Source of the DNA: Coprococcus sp.
GTDB taxonomy: Bacteria > Bacillota > Clostridia > Lachnospirales > Lachnospiraceae
Assembly (NCBI GenBank): GCA_016297495.1
Contig: JAEDGN010000071.1
Location: 1-10,096 of the forward strand
Direction: 5' to 3'
Length of the DNA stretch: 10,096 bases
Shown: positions 1-7,026 of the stretch, piece by piece
How positions within the stretch are numbered: the stretch's first letter is position 1
How the letters are laid out: each line of letters begins with the position of its first letter
The notes under the pieces: model-generated
What the model was told of the DNA's origin: nothing
The model's database searches: none
Seen by the model: only the letters and a program-made list of their open reading frames with translations
Program-made: the position numbers and the translations under genes

Positions 1-778
1 ACGCAACATCTTTGCCGTCTTCCTCTTCACCTGTCAGCTTTTTAAAAGCATCCATAGGCACAATATTGTAGTGGCCGATGAAGGTTGCCGCAAACTTCGA
101 TACCGGTTCCGTATACATCTGCGTCGGTGCCGCGGACTGCTCAATCCTGCCGTTATACATGAGATGAATCACATCGGACATCACCATGGCCTCATCCTGA
201 TCATGGGTAACAAAGATGGCTGTCATATTCAGTTCCTTCTGGATCCTGCGGATCTCCACCTGCAGTGAATGCCGCAGCAGGGCATCAATAGCTGACAACG
301 GTTCATCCAGCAGCAATACCTTTGGATTGTTCACCATGGCCCTTGCCAGAGCCGCACGCTGCTGCTGACCACCGGACAGTTCTGCCGGATAATGGTGCAG
401 ATGATCTGAAAGTCCGACAATATCTACCATTTCCTTCACACGCTCATCGATTTCCTGTTTCGGCACTTTCTTCAGCTTCAGGCCAAAGGCCACGTTCTGT
501 GCCACATCCATGTTCGGAAACAAACTGTACTGCTGAAAGACCATACCAATATCACGGTCTTTTGGATTCACATCGGTAATATCCTTATCGTCCAGATAGA
601 TTCGGCCTGAAGTCACCGTTTCAAGACCGGCCAGGCAGCGCAGCAGCGTACTCTTACCGCATCCCGAAGGACCGAGCAATGTCACAAGCTGCCCCTTCTC
701 CACTTCCAGGTCTATATGCTTTAAAACTTCATTCTTCCCAAAATTTTTTACAATGTTTTCAAAACGAATATAGGACAT
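1..778 (-). CDS. ABC importer ATP-binding subunit (PotA/FbpC-like), 3' end cut by window
   Basis: This is the cytoplasmic ATPase that powers the importer encoded by the three genes upstream of it. The 259 residues visible carry the full nucleotide-binding domain: Walker A GPSGCGKS (about 36-43), Q-loop FQQ (81-83), signature LSGGQQQR (134-141), Walker B VLLLDEP (154-160), a D-loop SAID (162-165, usually SALD) and the switch histidine in VTHDQDEA (H192). The family is normally about 340-370 residues with a C-terminal TOBE domain; only its beginning is present, because the gene runs past base 1. The ATG at 776-778 is preceded by AAGGAG (about 788-793), which overlaps the stop of the preceding permease gene, so the two are closely coupled. 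The nucleotide-binding domain is certain. PotA, FbpC, PhnT and CysA types share these motifs, so the substrate is not decided by this gene. Confidence 0.95.
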   Translation of the reverse strand, partial: MSYIRFENIVKNFGKNEVLKHIDLEVEKGQLVTLLGPSGCGKSTLLRCLAGLETVTSGRIYLDDKDITDVNPKDRDIGMVFQQYSLFPNMDVAQNVAFGLKLKKVPKQEIDERVKEMVDIVGLSDHLHHYPAELSGGQQQRAALARAMVNNPKVLLLDEPLSAIDALLRHSLQVEIRRIQKELNMTAIFVTHDQDEAMVMSDVIHLMYNGRIEQSAAPTQMYTEPVSKFAATFIGHYNIVPMDAFKKLTGEEEDGKDVA

Positions 779-792
779 GTATCATTACTCCT

Positions 793-1593
793 TTACTTTT
801 TAGATCTTCTGCCTTTTGCTTCACGACTCTTCAAAAACAGTACAATCGCTGTGATGACAAAGGTCACGAACATGATCACTACGAACACGGCGCTGGCTTT
901 TGTACTGTCGCTCTTCATTGTCTGATACAGGAAAATCTGCATATTCGGAGCAGATGTTCCGGCCAGATTACGAATCAGAACGTAGTCGCCAAAAATAATA
1001 CCAACTGCCAGAAGTGACGATACAATAATGGCTGAAAAAATATTCGGCACAACGACACTGAAAAACGCATGGATCTTCGATGCTCCCAGCATCTCTGCCG
1101 CTTCAATCAGTGTCGGCATATTAACCGCCCGCATACCATTGCGGATACCCTGATAAATATACGGCAGGATCACAATACAGTAGGCCCCCATCAGCATAAC
1201 CAGACGATTGCTCAGAATAGAATCCGATCCCACATATAAGGAAAGGATACTGACAGAGAGAATCACTCCCTGGATCGTATATGGAATCATACAGATAATC
1301 TGCACATATTTTTCAAGTTTAGGGAAATAAATCGTCGTCACAAATAAGGCGAGCAAAACAATCACGATGGTCAGTAAAATCGGTATGATACACATGGCAA
1401 CAGATCGACCAACCGATGCAATAAAGTTCCCATCTGTAAACAGAGAGATATAGTTGCCCAGGCTGAAACCTTCCGGTATAATTCCTGTCCATTTTCTGAA
1501 CAGGGAATAGATAATAGAAATCACCAGCGGAATCAGCAGATAAATCATGACAAGAAGCATAATGGCTATGGAACCCGCACTTTTCTTCTTCAT
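793..1593 (-). CDS. ABC importer permease subunit 2 (PotC-like)
   Basis: This is an inner-membrane subunit of the importer, 266 residues with about six hydrophobic segments (near 8-31, 66-89, 97-120, 131-150, 184-206 and 234-254). The cytoplasmic EAA loop that docks on the ATPase is clear: EAAEMLGAS at about 164-172, followed by FFSVVVPNIFSA. The C-terminus is a basic tail, EAKGRRSKK. The start codon overlaps the stop of permease 1 as ATGA (1590-1593), and a GGGAGG site lies just upstream inside permease 1, which is classic translational coupling and implies equal amounts of the two permeases. The paired ~270-residue permeases with EAA motifs match the PotB/PotC or FbpB-split layout rather than a fused permease. 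The exact substrate is unknown. Confidence 0.93.
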   Translation of the reverse strand: MKKKSAGSIAIMLLVMIYLLIPLVISIIYSLFRKWTGIIPEGFSLGNYISLFTDGNFIASVGRSVAMCIIPILLTIVIVLLALFVTTIYFPKLEKYVQIICMIPYTIQGVILSVSILSLYVGSDSILSNRLVMLMGAYCIVILPYIYQGIRNGMRAVNMPTLIEAAEMLGASKIHAFFSVVVPNIFSAIIVSSLLAVGIIFGDYVLIRNLAGTSAPNMQIFLYQTMKSDSTKASAVFVVIMFVTFVITAIVLFLKSREAKGRRSKK

Positions 1594-2441
1594 CGCCTAT
1601 TGCCTCCCTTCTGGAACCTTCTGCTTAACGCATTGGTAAGCAGAATCATAAGCACCATGATCACCATCATAACAACAGACAGCGCACCGCCAAGGCCTGC
1701 CCGGATCCTGACTTCACCGGTAAAACAGCCTGCAATCTGAACCGGCAGCAAGGCGATATTATCCATCATCAATGCATAAATTGTTGCATATGCTGCCAGG
1801 GCATTGGCGAACAAAACACTGAAAGTAGACAGGATACTTGGCATCAGTACAGGAATTCCCACCTTTCTCCAGAAGATCCCCGGTGTACCGCCAAGCAGGG
1901 TACATGCTTCCTTCCATTGCTTTTGTACACCGTCAAAAGCCGGAATCAGGAGCAGGGTAGATAACGGTATCTGGAAATAAATATAGATCAGGCTCATGCC
2001 ATTCATCGTATACAGATTGTAATTGGCCAGGGCGTCTATCCCGAACTCCCTGCCGATGCTTACCACCAGACCCGCATTGCCAAGAAGGATCATATAGGCA
2101 AAGGCCAGCGGAATACCCGCAAAATTGGACACCATATTCAGAATAGCCATAAAAATATTGTTCATCTTCCCCTGATGCTGATGGGCAGCTCTTGCCCCGA
2201 GAAAGGCAATGATAATGCCTGCGATTGCAGATGTTAAAGATATCTTAATACTGTTGATAATCGCCTTCTGATAAAGCAATTTTGAAAAAACAGTCTGATA
2301 ATTTTCAAGAGTAAATCCTGTGCCCCCATCCGGCCGAAAGCTCTTCAGAACAACCGTAATCAAAGGAAGGATCTCATAGAGCATCGCAACAACCAGGAAA
2401 GGTATCAATGCCAGTAAATAAATATACCTGTTCTTTTTCAT
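1590..2441 (-). CDS. ABC importer permease subunit 1 (PotB-like)
   Basis: This is the partner permease, 283 residues. It has an N-terminal membrane segment (about 7-32), a periplasmic-side stretch containing FTLENYQTVF (the region typical of PotB-type permeases), then further hydrophobic segments near 63-83, 96-120, 148-168, 200-224 and 249-271. The EAA-type loop is WKEACTLLGG (about 176-185) followed by WRKVGIPVLMPS. It is slightly degenerate, with EAC in place of EAA, but the essential glycine is kept. The ATG at 2439-2441 has an AGGAG site at about 2451-2455. It is the first gene after the intercistronic hairpin at 2485-2507, so its expression may depend on readthrough from the binding-protein gene. 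It overlaps the next permease by four bases. Confidence 0.93.
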   Translation of the reverse strand: MKKNRYIYLLALIPFLVVAMLYEILPLITVVLKSFRPDGGTGFTLENYQTVFSKLLYQKAIINSIKISLTSAIAGIIIAFLGARAAHQHQGKMNNIFMAILNMVSNFAGIPLAFAYMILLGNAGLVVSIGREFGIDALANYNLYTMNGMSLIYIYFQIPLSTLLLIPAFDGVQKQWKEACTLLGGTPGIFWRKVGIPVLMPSILSTFSVLFANALAAYATIYALMMDNIALLPVQIAGCFTGEVRIRAGLGGALSVVMMVIMVLMILLTNALSRRFQKGGNRR

Positions 2442-2484
2442 TCAATTCAACTCCTGTTTGGTACCTTCACGTAAAGCGAAAAAC

Positions 2485-2507
2485 GGGGGTGCAGGATTTG
2501 CACCCCC
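2485..2507 (-). terminator. Intercistronic terminator-like hairpin between binding protein and permeases
   Basis: A perfect 9-bp inverted repeat (2485-2493 pairing with 2499-2507, five-base loop, seven G-C pairs) lies in the gap between the binding-protein stop and permease 1. Read on the minus strand it is followed by CGTTTTTCG, a five-U tract. A second small hairpin (2507-2511 with 2516-2520) sits immediately upstream. In binding-protein-first ABC operons such a structure usually works as a leaky terminator or as a 3'-end stabiliser, giving more binding protein than permease. The hairpin is seen directly; its role is inferred. Confidence 0.7.
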
Positions 2508-2541
2508 TGAAAAAATTCAGCTTAAATCAGATTATAAATAA

Positions 2542-3702
2542 TTACTGTACAAGAAGTGGAGCGATTTCTTCTTCCCAACGTGTCTTTGCTGTCTCACATG
2601 CTGCAGAATAAACATCGGCGTCTGTAATAACAACGGCATTGGCAACATCATCCTTGTTGATAACCTGATCTGCATACTCATCAGCAATCACGAAATCTTC
2701 TCTTGTAGGAATAGCGCCTGCCAGTGCGAGGTATGTCTGGCCAACATCACTGAACATTACTTCTCTTGTCAGAGCCGCTGCATTCGGATGTGGTGCATAT
2801 TTGTTGATAACAGAAGCATAACCGTTCTGAAGTGCACCGTCAGAAGGAACAACTGCTGTCATATTGTACTGTTCAATATTCTTGCTGTAAGGAATACCCT
2901 GGAAGCTCCATACAATACCTACTGCGATCTCACCGGATTCAAAATTCGCCTGTGTGATATCCAGTGTGTTAATTCTTCCTGCCTCTGCCATTTCTGTCCA
3001 GAACTCAAATGCAGGCTCAAGATTGTTCATATCACCGCCGAAAGCATAGGCGGAAGCAATGAAAGCACCCTGTGCATTACCACCGGACAGAGGTCCAAGG
3101 GCAACTTTGTAGTCACCTTCTCTGATATCCTGCCAGGATGTCGGTACATTTTCAACCTGATCAGTATTAACAAGGAAGGTCGTTACACCTGTGTAGGCAA
3201 CCATCCACTTGCCATCCTCACCTTTTGCCCAGTCAGGAACGCTGTCCCAATAGGAGGTCTTATAACCCTGAACAAGGTCTTCGGAAATAGCCTGGCCTGC
3301 AAAACCATAGCCGACATCTCCAATATCCTTTGTACCATTCTCGCCTTCTGTAGCGAACATCTGAAGCTCTTCTGAAGAACTCATATCTGTATCATTATGT
3401 GAAAGACCATATGTATTAGACATCTCATTCCATAATGATCCCCAGTCTGCCCACTCATCCGGCATACCGACAGATACAACTTCACCCTCAGCCTTGGCTG
3501 CTTCTGTAATCTCTTCCAGTGTCTTACTGTTCAGATCACCGGCTGCTTCTGTACCGGCTTCTGTTTCCACCGTTGTCTCCGCGGATGCCTGTGTCTCCGG
3601 TGCCTTTGTCTCACCGCCGCCTGAGCTGCCGCATGCTGCTGTCGCAAGAACAATGCCCATGATAAGCGCTGTCAGGCTCATAAGCTTCTTGGATCTTTTC
3701 AT
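2542..3702 (-). CDS. Substrate-binding lipoprotein of ABC importer (PotD/AfuA-like)
   Basis: This is the extracellular, lipid-anchored solute receptor of the importer, 386 residues. The N-terminus MKRSKK is followed by a hydrophobic segment and a lipobox-like TAAC with the acceptor cysteine at about residue 24. An E/T/A-rich flexible linker follows, then a type 1/type 2 extracellular solute-binding fold. Recognisable pieces include the TGVTTFLVNTDQV and PTSWQDI segments and GAIPTRED near the C-terminus, all typical of PotD/FbpA/AfuA-type proteins. The start is set at 3700-3702 because GGAGGAG (about 3709-3715) lies just upstream. The same frame stays open upstream to an ATG at 3759, but that would put 19 residues before the signal peptide. 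The gene has its own promoter and leader. Candidate substrates are polyamine, Fe3+ complex, 2-aminoethylphosphonate or a small phosphorylated compound; none can be chosen from the sequence alone. Confidence 0.93.
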   Translation of the reverse strand: MKRSKKLMSLTALIMGIVLATAACGSSGGGETKAPETQASAETTVETEAGTEAAGDLNSKTLEEITEAAKAEGEVVSVGMPDEWADWGSLWNEMSNTYGLSHNDTDMSSSEELQMFATEGENGTKDIGDVGYGFAGQAISEDLVQGYKTSYWDSVPDWAKGEDGKWMVAYTGVTTFLVNTDQVENVPTSWQDIREGDYKVALGPLSGGNAQGAFIASAYAFGGDMNNLEPAFEFWTEMAEAGRINTLDITQANFESGEIAVGIVWSFQGIPYSKNIEQYNMTAVVPSDGALQNGYASVINKYAPHPNAAALTREVMFSDVGQTYLALAGAIPTREDFVIADEYADQVINKDDVANAVVITDADVYSAACETAKTRWEEEIAPLLVQ

Positions 3703-3811
3703 TCTAAACTCCTCCTTTTTTGAGGGCCGTGCTTCCATGGCTCCATTCATGGAGAGCAACCGCCATTTTGTGCACTTTCAACAAATAGTTCCACTACTTG
3801 TCTTATGTTTT
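3703..3811 (-). other. 5' leader of the importer operon with a small hairpin
   Basis: The stretch between the predicted transcription start (near 3811) and the binding-protein ATG is about 110 nt. It contains a hairpin, CTCCA/TGGAG with a four-base loop (3741-3754), flanked by ATGG and CCAT arms that could extend it across a bulge. I recognise no known riboswitch in it. The length and structure leave room for leader control, but nothing shows this directly. Confidence 0.35.
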
Positions 3812-3817
3812 ATCAGA

Positions 3818-3846
3818 ATCATACCACAATTCGGTTATTCTGTAAA
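3818..3846 (-). promoter_or_regulatory. Sigma-A-type promoter of the importer operon
   Basis: On the minus strand TTTACA (3846-3841) is separated by exactly 17 bases from TATGAT (3823-3818). TGG precedes the -10, so it is an extended -10 promoter. It directs transcription toward the binding-protein gene, with a start expected near 3811. The -35 element lies inside one copy of a repeated CTGTAAACA motif, so a protein bound to the repeat would be expected to affect polymerase access. Confidence 0.7.
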
Positions 3847-3874
3847 CAGCAAATGTGTAAAATTACTGTAAACA
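3840..3874. repeat. Direct repeats CTGTAAACA at the importer promoter
   Basis: The nonamer CTGTAAACA occurs at 3840-3848 and again at 3866-3874, 26 bases apart. A third partial copy, TGTAAAA, lies between them at 3856-3862. All share the same orientation. The proximal copy contains the -35 of the importer promoter and the others lie just upstream. Repeats spaced this way at a promoter often bind a transcription factor; the protein is not known here. Confidence 0.5.
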
Positions 3875-3896
3875 AAAAGTGATATCCAGGTAATTC

Positions 3897-4598
3897 CTAT
3901 AATTCTTCCACATACTCAACACCCGGTATGTCCTTCAGCACATCTATAACAATATCATGCTTCAGTTTTGGTGCCACCTCGAGAACGAGCGTGGCATTGA
4001 CGATCTCCTCTTTATTCTTCTTGGACTTATTCAGTTTCATCTGAACGATCTTATAATTATTCTCCTTCAGGACTCCAATAAACGGAGCAATGGACTTTCT
4101 TGATTCGAATTCAATATAAATATCCATAACCCTCGAATGTTCATAGGCAATCTCGTCCACTCTCCCCATGAATCTGTAAATAAACAGAACAAGAAGTGTC
4201 GTAATCAGCGCACCGCTGTAGAAGCCGATACCAATACTCAGGCCGATGCCCGCACAGGTCCAGAGTCCTGCCGCTGTTGTCAGTCCCTTGACATGATTAT
4301 CCCGTGTGACCATGATCGTTCCCACTCCCAGAAAACCGACACCACTGATAACCTGAGCTGCCAGCCTGGCGATATCAGATATGGCTCCAAAACTGACATA
4401 GATGTACTGCCCTGTCATCATAACCAGTGCCGATCCCAGGCAAACCAGTGCATGGGTCTTGAAGCCGGCACCCCGCCGCTTCACAGTTCTGGTCAGTCCA
4501 ATGGCCCCCCCGCAGACAACCGCCAGCACGAGCCTGACACAGATCGTTATACTGTTCCATCGATCCAGATATGCTGATAATTCATATAACCACTTCAT
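3897..4598 (-). CDS. MgtC/SapB family membrane protein
   Basis: This is a 233-residue membrane protein of the MgtC/SapB family. The N-terminal half holds the hydrophobic core with the family signatures: LVLAVVCGGAIGLTR (about 24-37), GFKTHALVCLGSALVMM (45-61), DIARLAAQVISGVGFLGVGTI (75-95), and GLTTAAGLWTCAGIGLSIG (105-123). The soluble C-terminal part, from about 150, fits the ACT-like domain seen in longer family members and ends GVEYVEEL. Family members are linked to low-magnesium growth, acid tolerance and F-type ATPase or membrane-potential effects in some bacteria. No magnesium transporter gene is adjacent here, so the role remains open. The ATG at 4596-4598 has only a weak ribosome binding site. 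Transcription is away from the deaminase gene, from the promoter at 4669-4697. It is on the same strand as the importer operon but 194 bases upstream and separately promoted. Confidence 0.93.
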   Translation of the reverse strand: MKWLYELSAYLDRWNSITICVRLVLAVVCGGAIGLTRTVKRRGAGFKTHALVCLGSALVMMTGQYIYVSFGAISDIARLAAQVISGVGFLGVGTIMVTRDNHVKGLTTAAGLWTCAGIGLSIGIGFYSGALITTLLVLFIYRFMGRVDEIAYEHSRVMDIYIEFESRKSIAPFIGVLKENNYKIVQMKLNKSKKNKEEIVNATLVLEVAPKLKHDIVIDVLKDIPGVEYVEEL

Positions 4599-4668
4599 CT
4601 AAACACCCGTTTCCCTTATGTATTTTCGTCTTGACTTTCCCCCGCTGCCTTTTATGATTTATTGGGTA

Positions 4669-4697
4669 ATCATACCATGTTTCCTTGTTGAAATCAA
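4669..4697 (-). promoter_or_regulatory. Promoter of the MgtC/SapB gene
   Basis: On the minus strand TTGATT (4697-4692), a 17-base spacer and TATGAT (4674-4669) form a good sigma-A promoter, again preceded by TGG. The start site would lie near 4662, giving a leader of about 64 nt. The ten bases TGGTATGATT are identical to those in the importer promoter at 3818-3823. The surrounding 4680-4800 region is very AT-rich and otherwise carries nothing I recognise. Confidence 0.65.
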
Positions 4698-4815
4698 TTA
4701 ATTTTACTGAAAATTATAATTATTTTTTGTTTAATTTTCCAAATACTAGAAAAATTTCCGATTTTAGGCACTATATTTTGCCATTGTTTATATTTTACAA
4801 ATATTACCTCATTAT

Positions 4816-4844
4816 TTGCCTTTTGCAGGAATATGCAGTATACT
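4816..4844 (+). promoter_or_regulatory. Candidate promoter of the deaminase gene
   Basis: TTGCCT (4816-4821), a 17-base spacer and TATACT (4839-4844) lie ahead of the deaminase gene. Transcription would start near 4851, about 29 bases before the ATG, leaving room for the AGGAGGTG ribosome binding site at about 4867-4874. The -10 matches well and the -35 moderately. Confidence 0.5.
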
Positions 4845-4879
4845 TACATTAATAGATCAATCAATACAGGAGGTGCCTG

Positions 4880-5359
4880 ATGCAGTCACACGAAGCCTAT
4901 TTAAAACTTGCCATTGAATTATCCGTTAAATCAAGAGAATCCGGCAACACGCCTTTTGCCGCCCTGCTCGTTGACAAAGACGGCAATGTACTCATGGAAC
5001 AGATGAACAATGAGATTACCGAACATAAATGTACCGGACACGCTGAAACCCAGCTGGTGGAACGGGCCTCCCGGCAGTACAGCAAAGAATTTCTGTGGGA
5101 CTGCACACTTTATACGACAGCAGAACCATGTGTCATGTGTTCCGGAGCAATCTACTGGGGCAATATCGGTCATGTGGTCTATGCCATGACCGAGAAGGAT
5201 CTGCTGGCTTTGACCGGTGCTGATCCGCAGAATCCAACCTTCGACCTGCCATGCCGTGAAGTCTTCGCCAGAGGCCAGAAAGCCATTCAGGTCACCGGAC
5301 CGTTTCCTGAACTGGCTCCTGCCGCCGCAAGCGCCCATGAAGGATACTGGAATAAATAA
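4880..5359 (+). CDS. Zinc-dependent nucleoside/base deaminase
   Basis: This is a 159-residue cytosolic enzyme of the cytidine deaminase-like superfamily (CMP/dCMP, TadA and guanine deaminase type). It hydrolytically removes an amino group from a base or nucleoside. The zinc site is complete: H54 and the proton-shuttling E56 in GHAETQLV, and C84 and C87 in EPCVMCSGAIYWG. The length and the short HEGYWNK C-terminus fit free-substrate deaminases (guanine/cytosine-like) better than tRNA-specific TadA, but specificity cannot be settled from motifs. A strong AGGAGGTG site lies six to eight bases before the ATG. It is the first gene of the plus-strand block and is followed, after 163 bases, by pncB. 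A base-salvage role alongside NAD precursor salvage is plausible but unproven. Confidence 0.9.
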   Translation: MQSHEAYLKLAIELSVKSRESGNTPFAALLVDKDGNVLMEQMNNEITEHKCTGHAETQLVERASRQYSKEFLWDCTLYTTAEPCVMCSGAIYWGNIGHVVYAMTEKDLLALTGADPQNPTFDLPCREVFARGQKAIQVTGPFPELAPAAASAHEGYWNK

Positions 5360-5370
5360 GCCATTATCGT

Positions 5371-5391
5371 AAAAAGAATTTGCTTTTTTTA
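5371..5391 (+). terminator. Weak candidate terminator after the deaminase gene
   Basis: AAAAAG (5371-5376) can pair with CTTTTT (5383-5388) and runs into a seven-T tract. The stem has only one G-C pair, so it is weak and may not end transcription. If it does not, pncB could be partly co-transcribed with the deaminase. Confidence 0.25.
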
Positions 5392-5431
5392 TTTATTCGA
5401 GTTACAATCTATATTAATATTCATAGGATGT

Positions 5432-5446
5432 GACAAGACAGTTGTC
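5432..5446. promoter_or_regulatory. Inverted repeat upstream of pncB, candidate operator
   Basis: GACAA (5432-5436) and TTGTC (5442-5446) flank a five-base loop. Outer TGT and ACA bases can extend the pairing if two bases bulge out. It lies in the 163-base gap about 75 bases before pncB. No following T-tract is present, so it does not look like a terminator. A weak TTGTCC-N18-TATAGC promoter (5442-5471) would overlap it. A repressor site controlling NAD salvage is possible; the sequence does not identify the regulator. Confidence 0.35.
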
Positions 5447-5522
5447 CGACACATTTCCTTATTGATATAGCAGCCATTATTAATGAAGCAAAGATAAATA
5501 TAAGAAAGAAGAAGAAGAGACT

Positions 5523-6980
5523 ATGAATCATAAGAATCTGACATTACTGACTGATTTATACGAATTAACCATGATGCAGGGTTACTTCGAAACTCACTCA
5601 AAGGAGAAGGTCGTGTTTGACGTATTTTATCGTCAGAATCCATGCGGCGGCGCTTATGCCATCGCCTGCGGTCTGGATCAGGCCATTGACTATATCCGGA
5701 ATCTGCATTTTAGCCCGGAAGACATTGATTACCTTCGAAGCACCGGTTTCTTCAAAGAAGATTTTCTGGATTATCTGAAGAACTTCCATTTTACAGGAGA
5801 CATCTATGCCATTCCTGAAGGTACGATTATCTTTCCGAAGGAACCTCTGGTCAAAGTCATCGCACCGATTATGGAGGCTCAGCTGGTTGAGACAGCCCTG
5901 TTGAATATCATCAATCATCAGAGTCTGATCGCCACCAAGGCCGCCCGTGTTGTTCATGAGGCCGGCGGCGGTGTTATGGAATTCGGACTCAGACGTGCCC
6001 AGGGACCTGATGCCGGTATCTACGGAGCCAGAGCTGCCGTCATTGCCGGATGCGTCGGCACCAGCAACGTACTGGCCGGTCAGATGTTTGATATTCCTGT
6101 AAAGGGAACCCATGCCCACAGCTGGATCATGAGCTTTAAAACAGAGCTGGAAGCCTTCCGGACTTATGCAAAACTTTATCCTGACAACTGTCTGCTGCTG
6201 GTCGATACCTATGATACCCTTAACTCAGGCGTTAAGCATGCCATTCAGGTCTTCCAGGAAATGCGCGACCAGGGCATCCACTCCAAGCTTTACGGTATCC
6301 GTCTCGACAGCGGCGACCTGGCTTATCTGACAAAGAAAGCCCGTGTTATGCTGGATGAAGCCGGATTCCCGGATGCCATCATCTCCGCATCCAGCGATCT
6401 GGACGAATATCTGATCAACAGCCTGATGAATCAGGGTGCCAAGATCACCTCCTGGGGCGTCGGCACCAATCTGATTACCTCCAAAGACTGCCCGTCCTTC
6501 GGCGGTGTTTACAAGCTGGCCTGCATTATCAATGAAGACGGAACTTCTATTCCTAAGATCAAGGTATCCGAGAACGTTGAAAAGGTCACCAATCCGGGTA
6601 ATAAAAAGATTCTCCGTATCTACGATAAAGCCAGCGGCAAGATCAAAGCAGATCTGATCACCCTCGAAGATGAAGTGTTTACGGAAGATCAGCCACTGAC
6701 ACTGTTTGACCCTCTGGCCACATGGAAGCGAACCCATCTTCCTGCAGGCAGCTATACGATCCGTGAACTGCTTGTGCCGATCTTCATCAACGGTGAATGT
6801 GTCTATGAATCTCCATCCGTCATGGATATTCAGGCCTACTGTACAAAAGAAAAGGCCACCCTCTGGGATGAATCCAAGCGTCTCGTCAACCCGCAGGAGG
6901 TATACGTCGACCTCTCCCAGAAGCTCTATGATCTGAAGAATAAGCTGCTGGACGATGTCCATAATTATAGAGATAAATAA
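5523..6980 (+). CDS. pncB: Nicotinate phosphoribosyltransferase
   Basis: The enzyme converts nicotinate, PRPP and ATP to nicotinate mononucleotide, the entry step of the Preiss-Handler route to NAD. At 485 residues it has the length usual for Gram-positive members. Family signatures are clear from the first residues: LLTDLYELTMMQGY (about 8-21), FGLRRAQGPD (154-163), GTHAHSW (195-201) containing the histidines of the catalytic region, LLVDTYDT (225-232), IRLDSGDL (259-266) and GVGTNL (312-317), the last ones lining the phosphoribosyl site. The start is supported by family alignment. The upstream region is purine-rich (GAAGAAGAAGAG) but lacks a full GGAGG, so initiation may be modest. No nicotinamidase gene is seen in the window. 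Transcription ends at the hairpin at 6986-7017. Confidence 0.97.
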   Translation: MNHKNLTLLTDLYELTMMQGYFETHSKEKVVFDVFYRQNPCGGAYAIACGLDQAIDYIRNLHFSPEDIDYLRSTGFFKEDFLDYLKNFHFTGDIYAIPEGTIIFPKEPLVKVIAPIMEAQLVETALLNIINHQSLIATKAARVVHEAGGGVMEFGLRRAQGPDAGIYGARAAVIAGCVGTSNVLAGQMFDIPVKGTHAHSWIMSFKTELEAFRTYAKLYPDNCLLLVDTYDTLNSGVKHAIQVFQEMRDQGIHSKLYGIRLDSGDLAYLTKKARVMLDEAGFPDAIISASSDLDEYLINSLMNQGAKITSWGVGTNLITSKDCPSFGGVYKLACIINEDGTSIPKIKVSENVEKVTNPGNKKILRIYDKASGKIKADLITLEDEVFTEDQPLTLFDPLATWKRTHLPAGSYTIRELLVPIFINGECVYESPSVMDIQAYCTKEKATLWDESKRLVNPQEVYVDLSQKLYDLKNKLLDDVHNYRDK

Positions 6981-6985
6981 AATCA

Positions 6986-7019
6986 ATATCGCCGTACCTG
7001 TTCAGATACGGCGATATGT
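6986..7019. terminator. Strong, probably bidirectional terminator between pncB and the esterase
   Basis: An 11-bp perfect stem (6986-6996 with 7007-7017, loop of ten bases) lies six bases after the pncB stop. On the plus strand it is followed by GTTTTTATTTT, and on the minus strand by a T-rich run (TGATTTTATTT). The esterase gene converges from the other side and stops at 7027, so one hairpin can end both transcripts. Confidence 0.88.
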
Positions 7020-7026
7020 TTTTATT

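Noticed and set aside
2788..3375. Plus-strand open frame of 195 codons opposite the binding-protein gene
   Set aside because: It is antisense to a well-supported lipoprotein gene, with a cysteine-rich, low-plausibility product and no ribosome binding site.
3703..3759. Upstream in-frame ATG codons extending the binding protein by 19 residues
   Set aside because: They precede the strong GGAGGAG site and would bury the lipoprotein signal peptide; the region fits a 5' leader.
3703..3811. Leader of the importer operon considered as a known riboswitch
   Set aside because: It is short and I recognise no conserved riboswitch core in it, only a small hairpin.
4680..4800. AT-rich stretch considered as an origin, attachment site or mobile-element scar
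   Set aside because: No repeats, DnaA boxes or integrase-type direct repeats are visible; it is explained as the promoter region between divergent genes.
4931..5338. Minus-strand open frame of 135 codons opposite the deaminase
   Set aside because: It overlaps an enzyme with a complete zinc site and shows no protein-like features.
6225..6986. Long minus-strand open frame of 253 codons opposite pncB
   Set aside because: It lies wholly antisense to a clear pncB, has no ribosome binding site and no recognisable domain; it is a codon-bias shadow.
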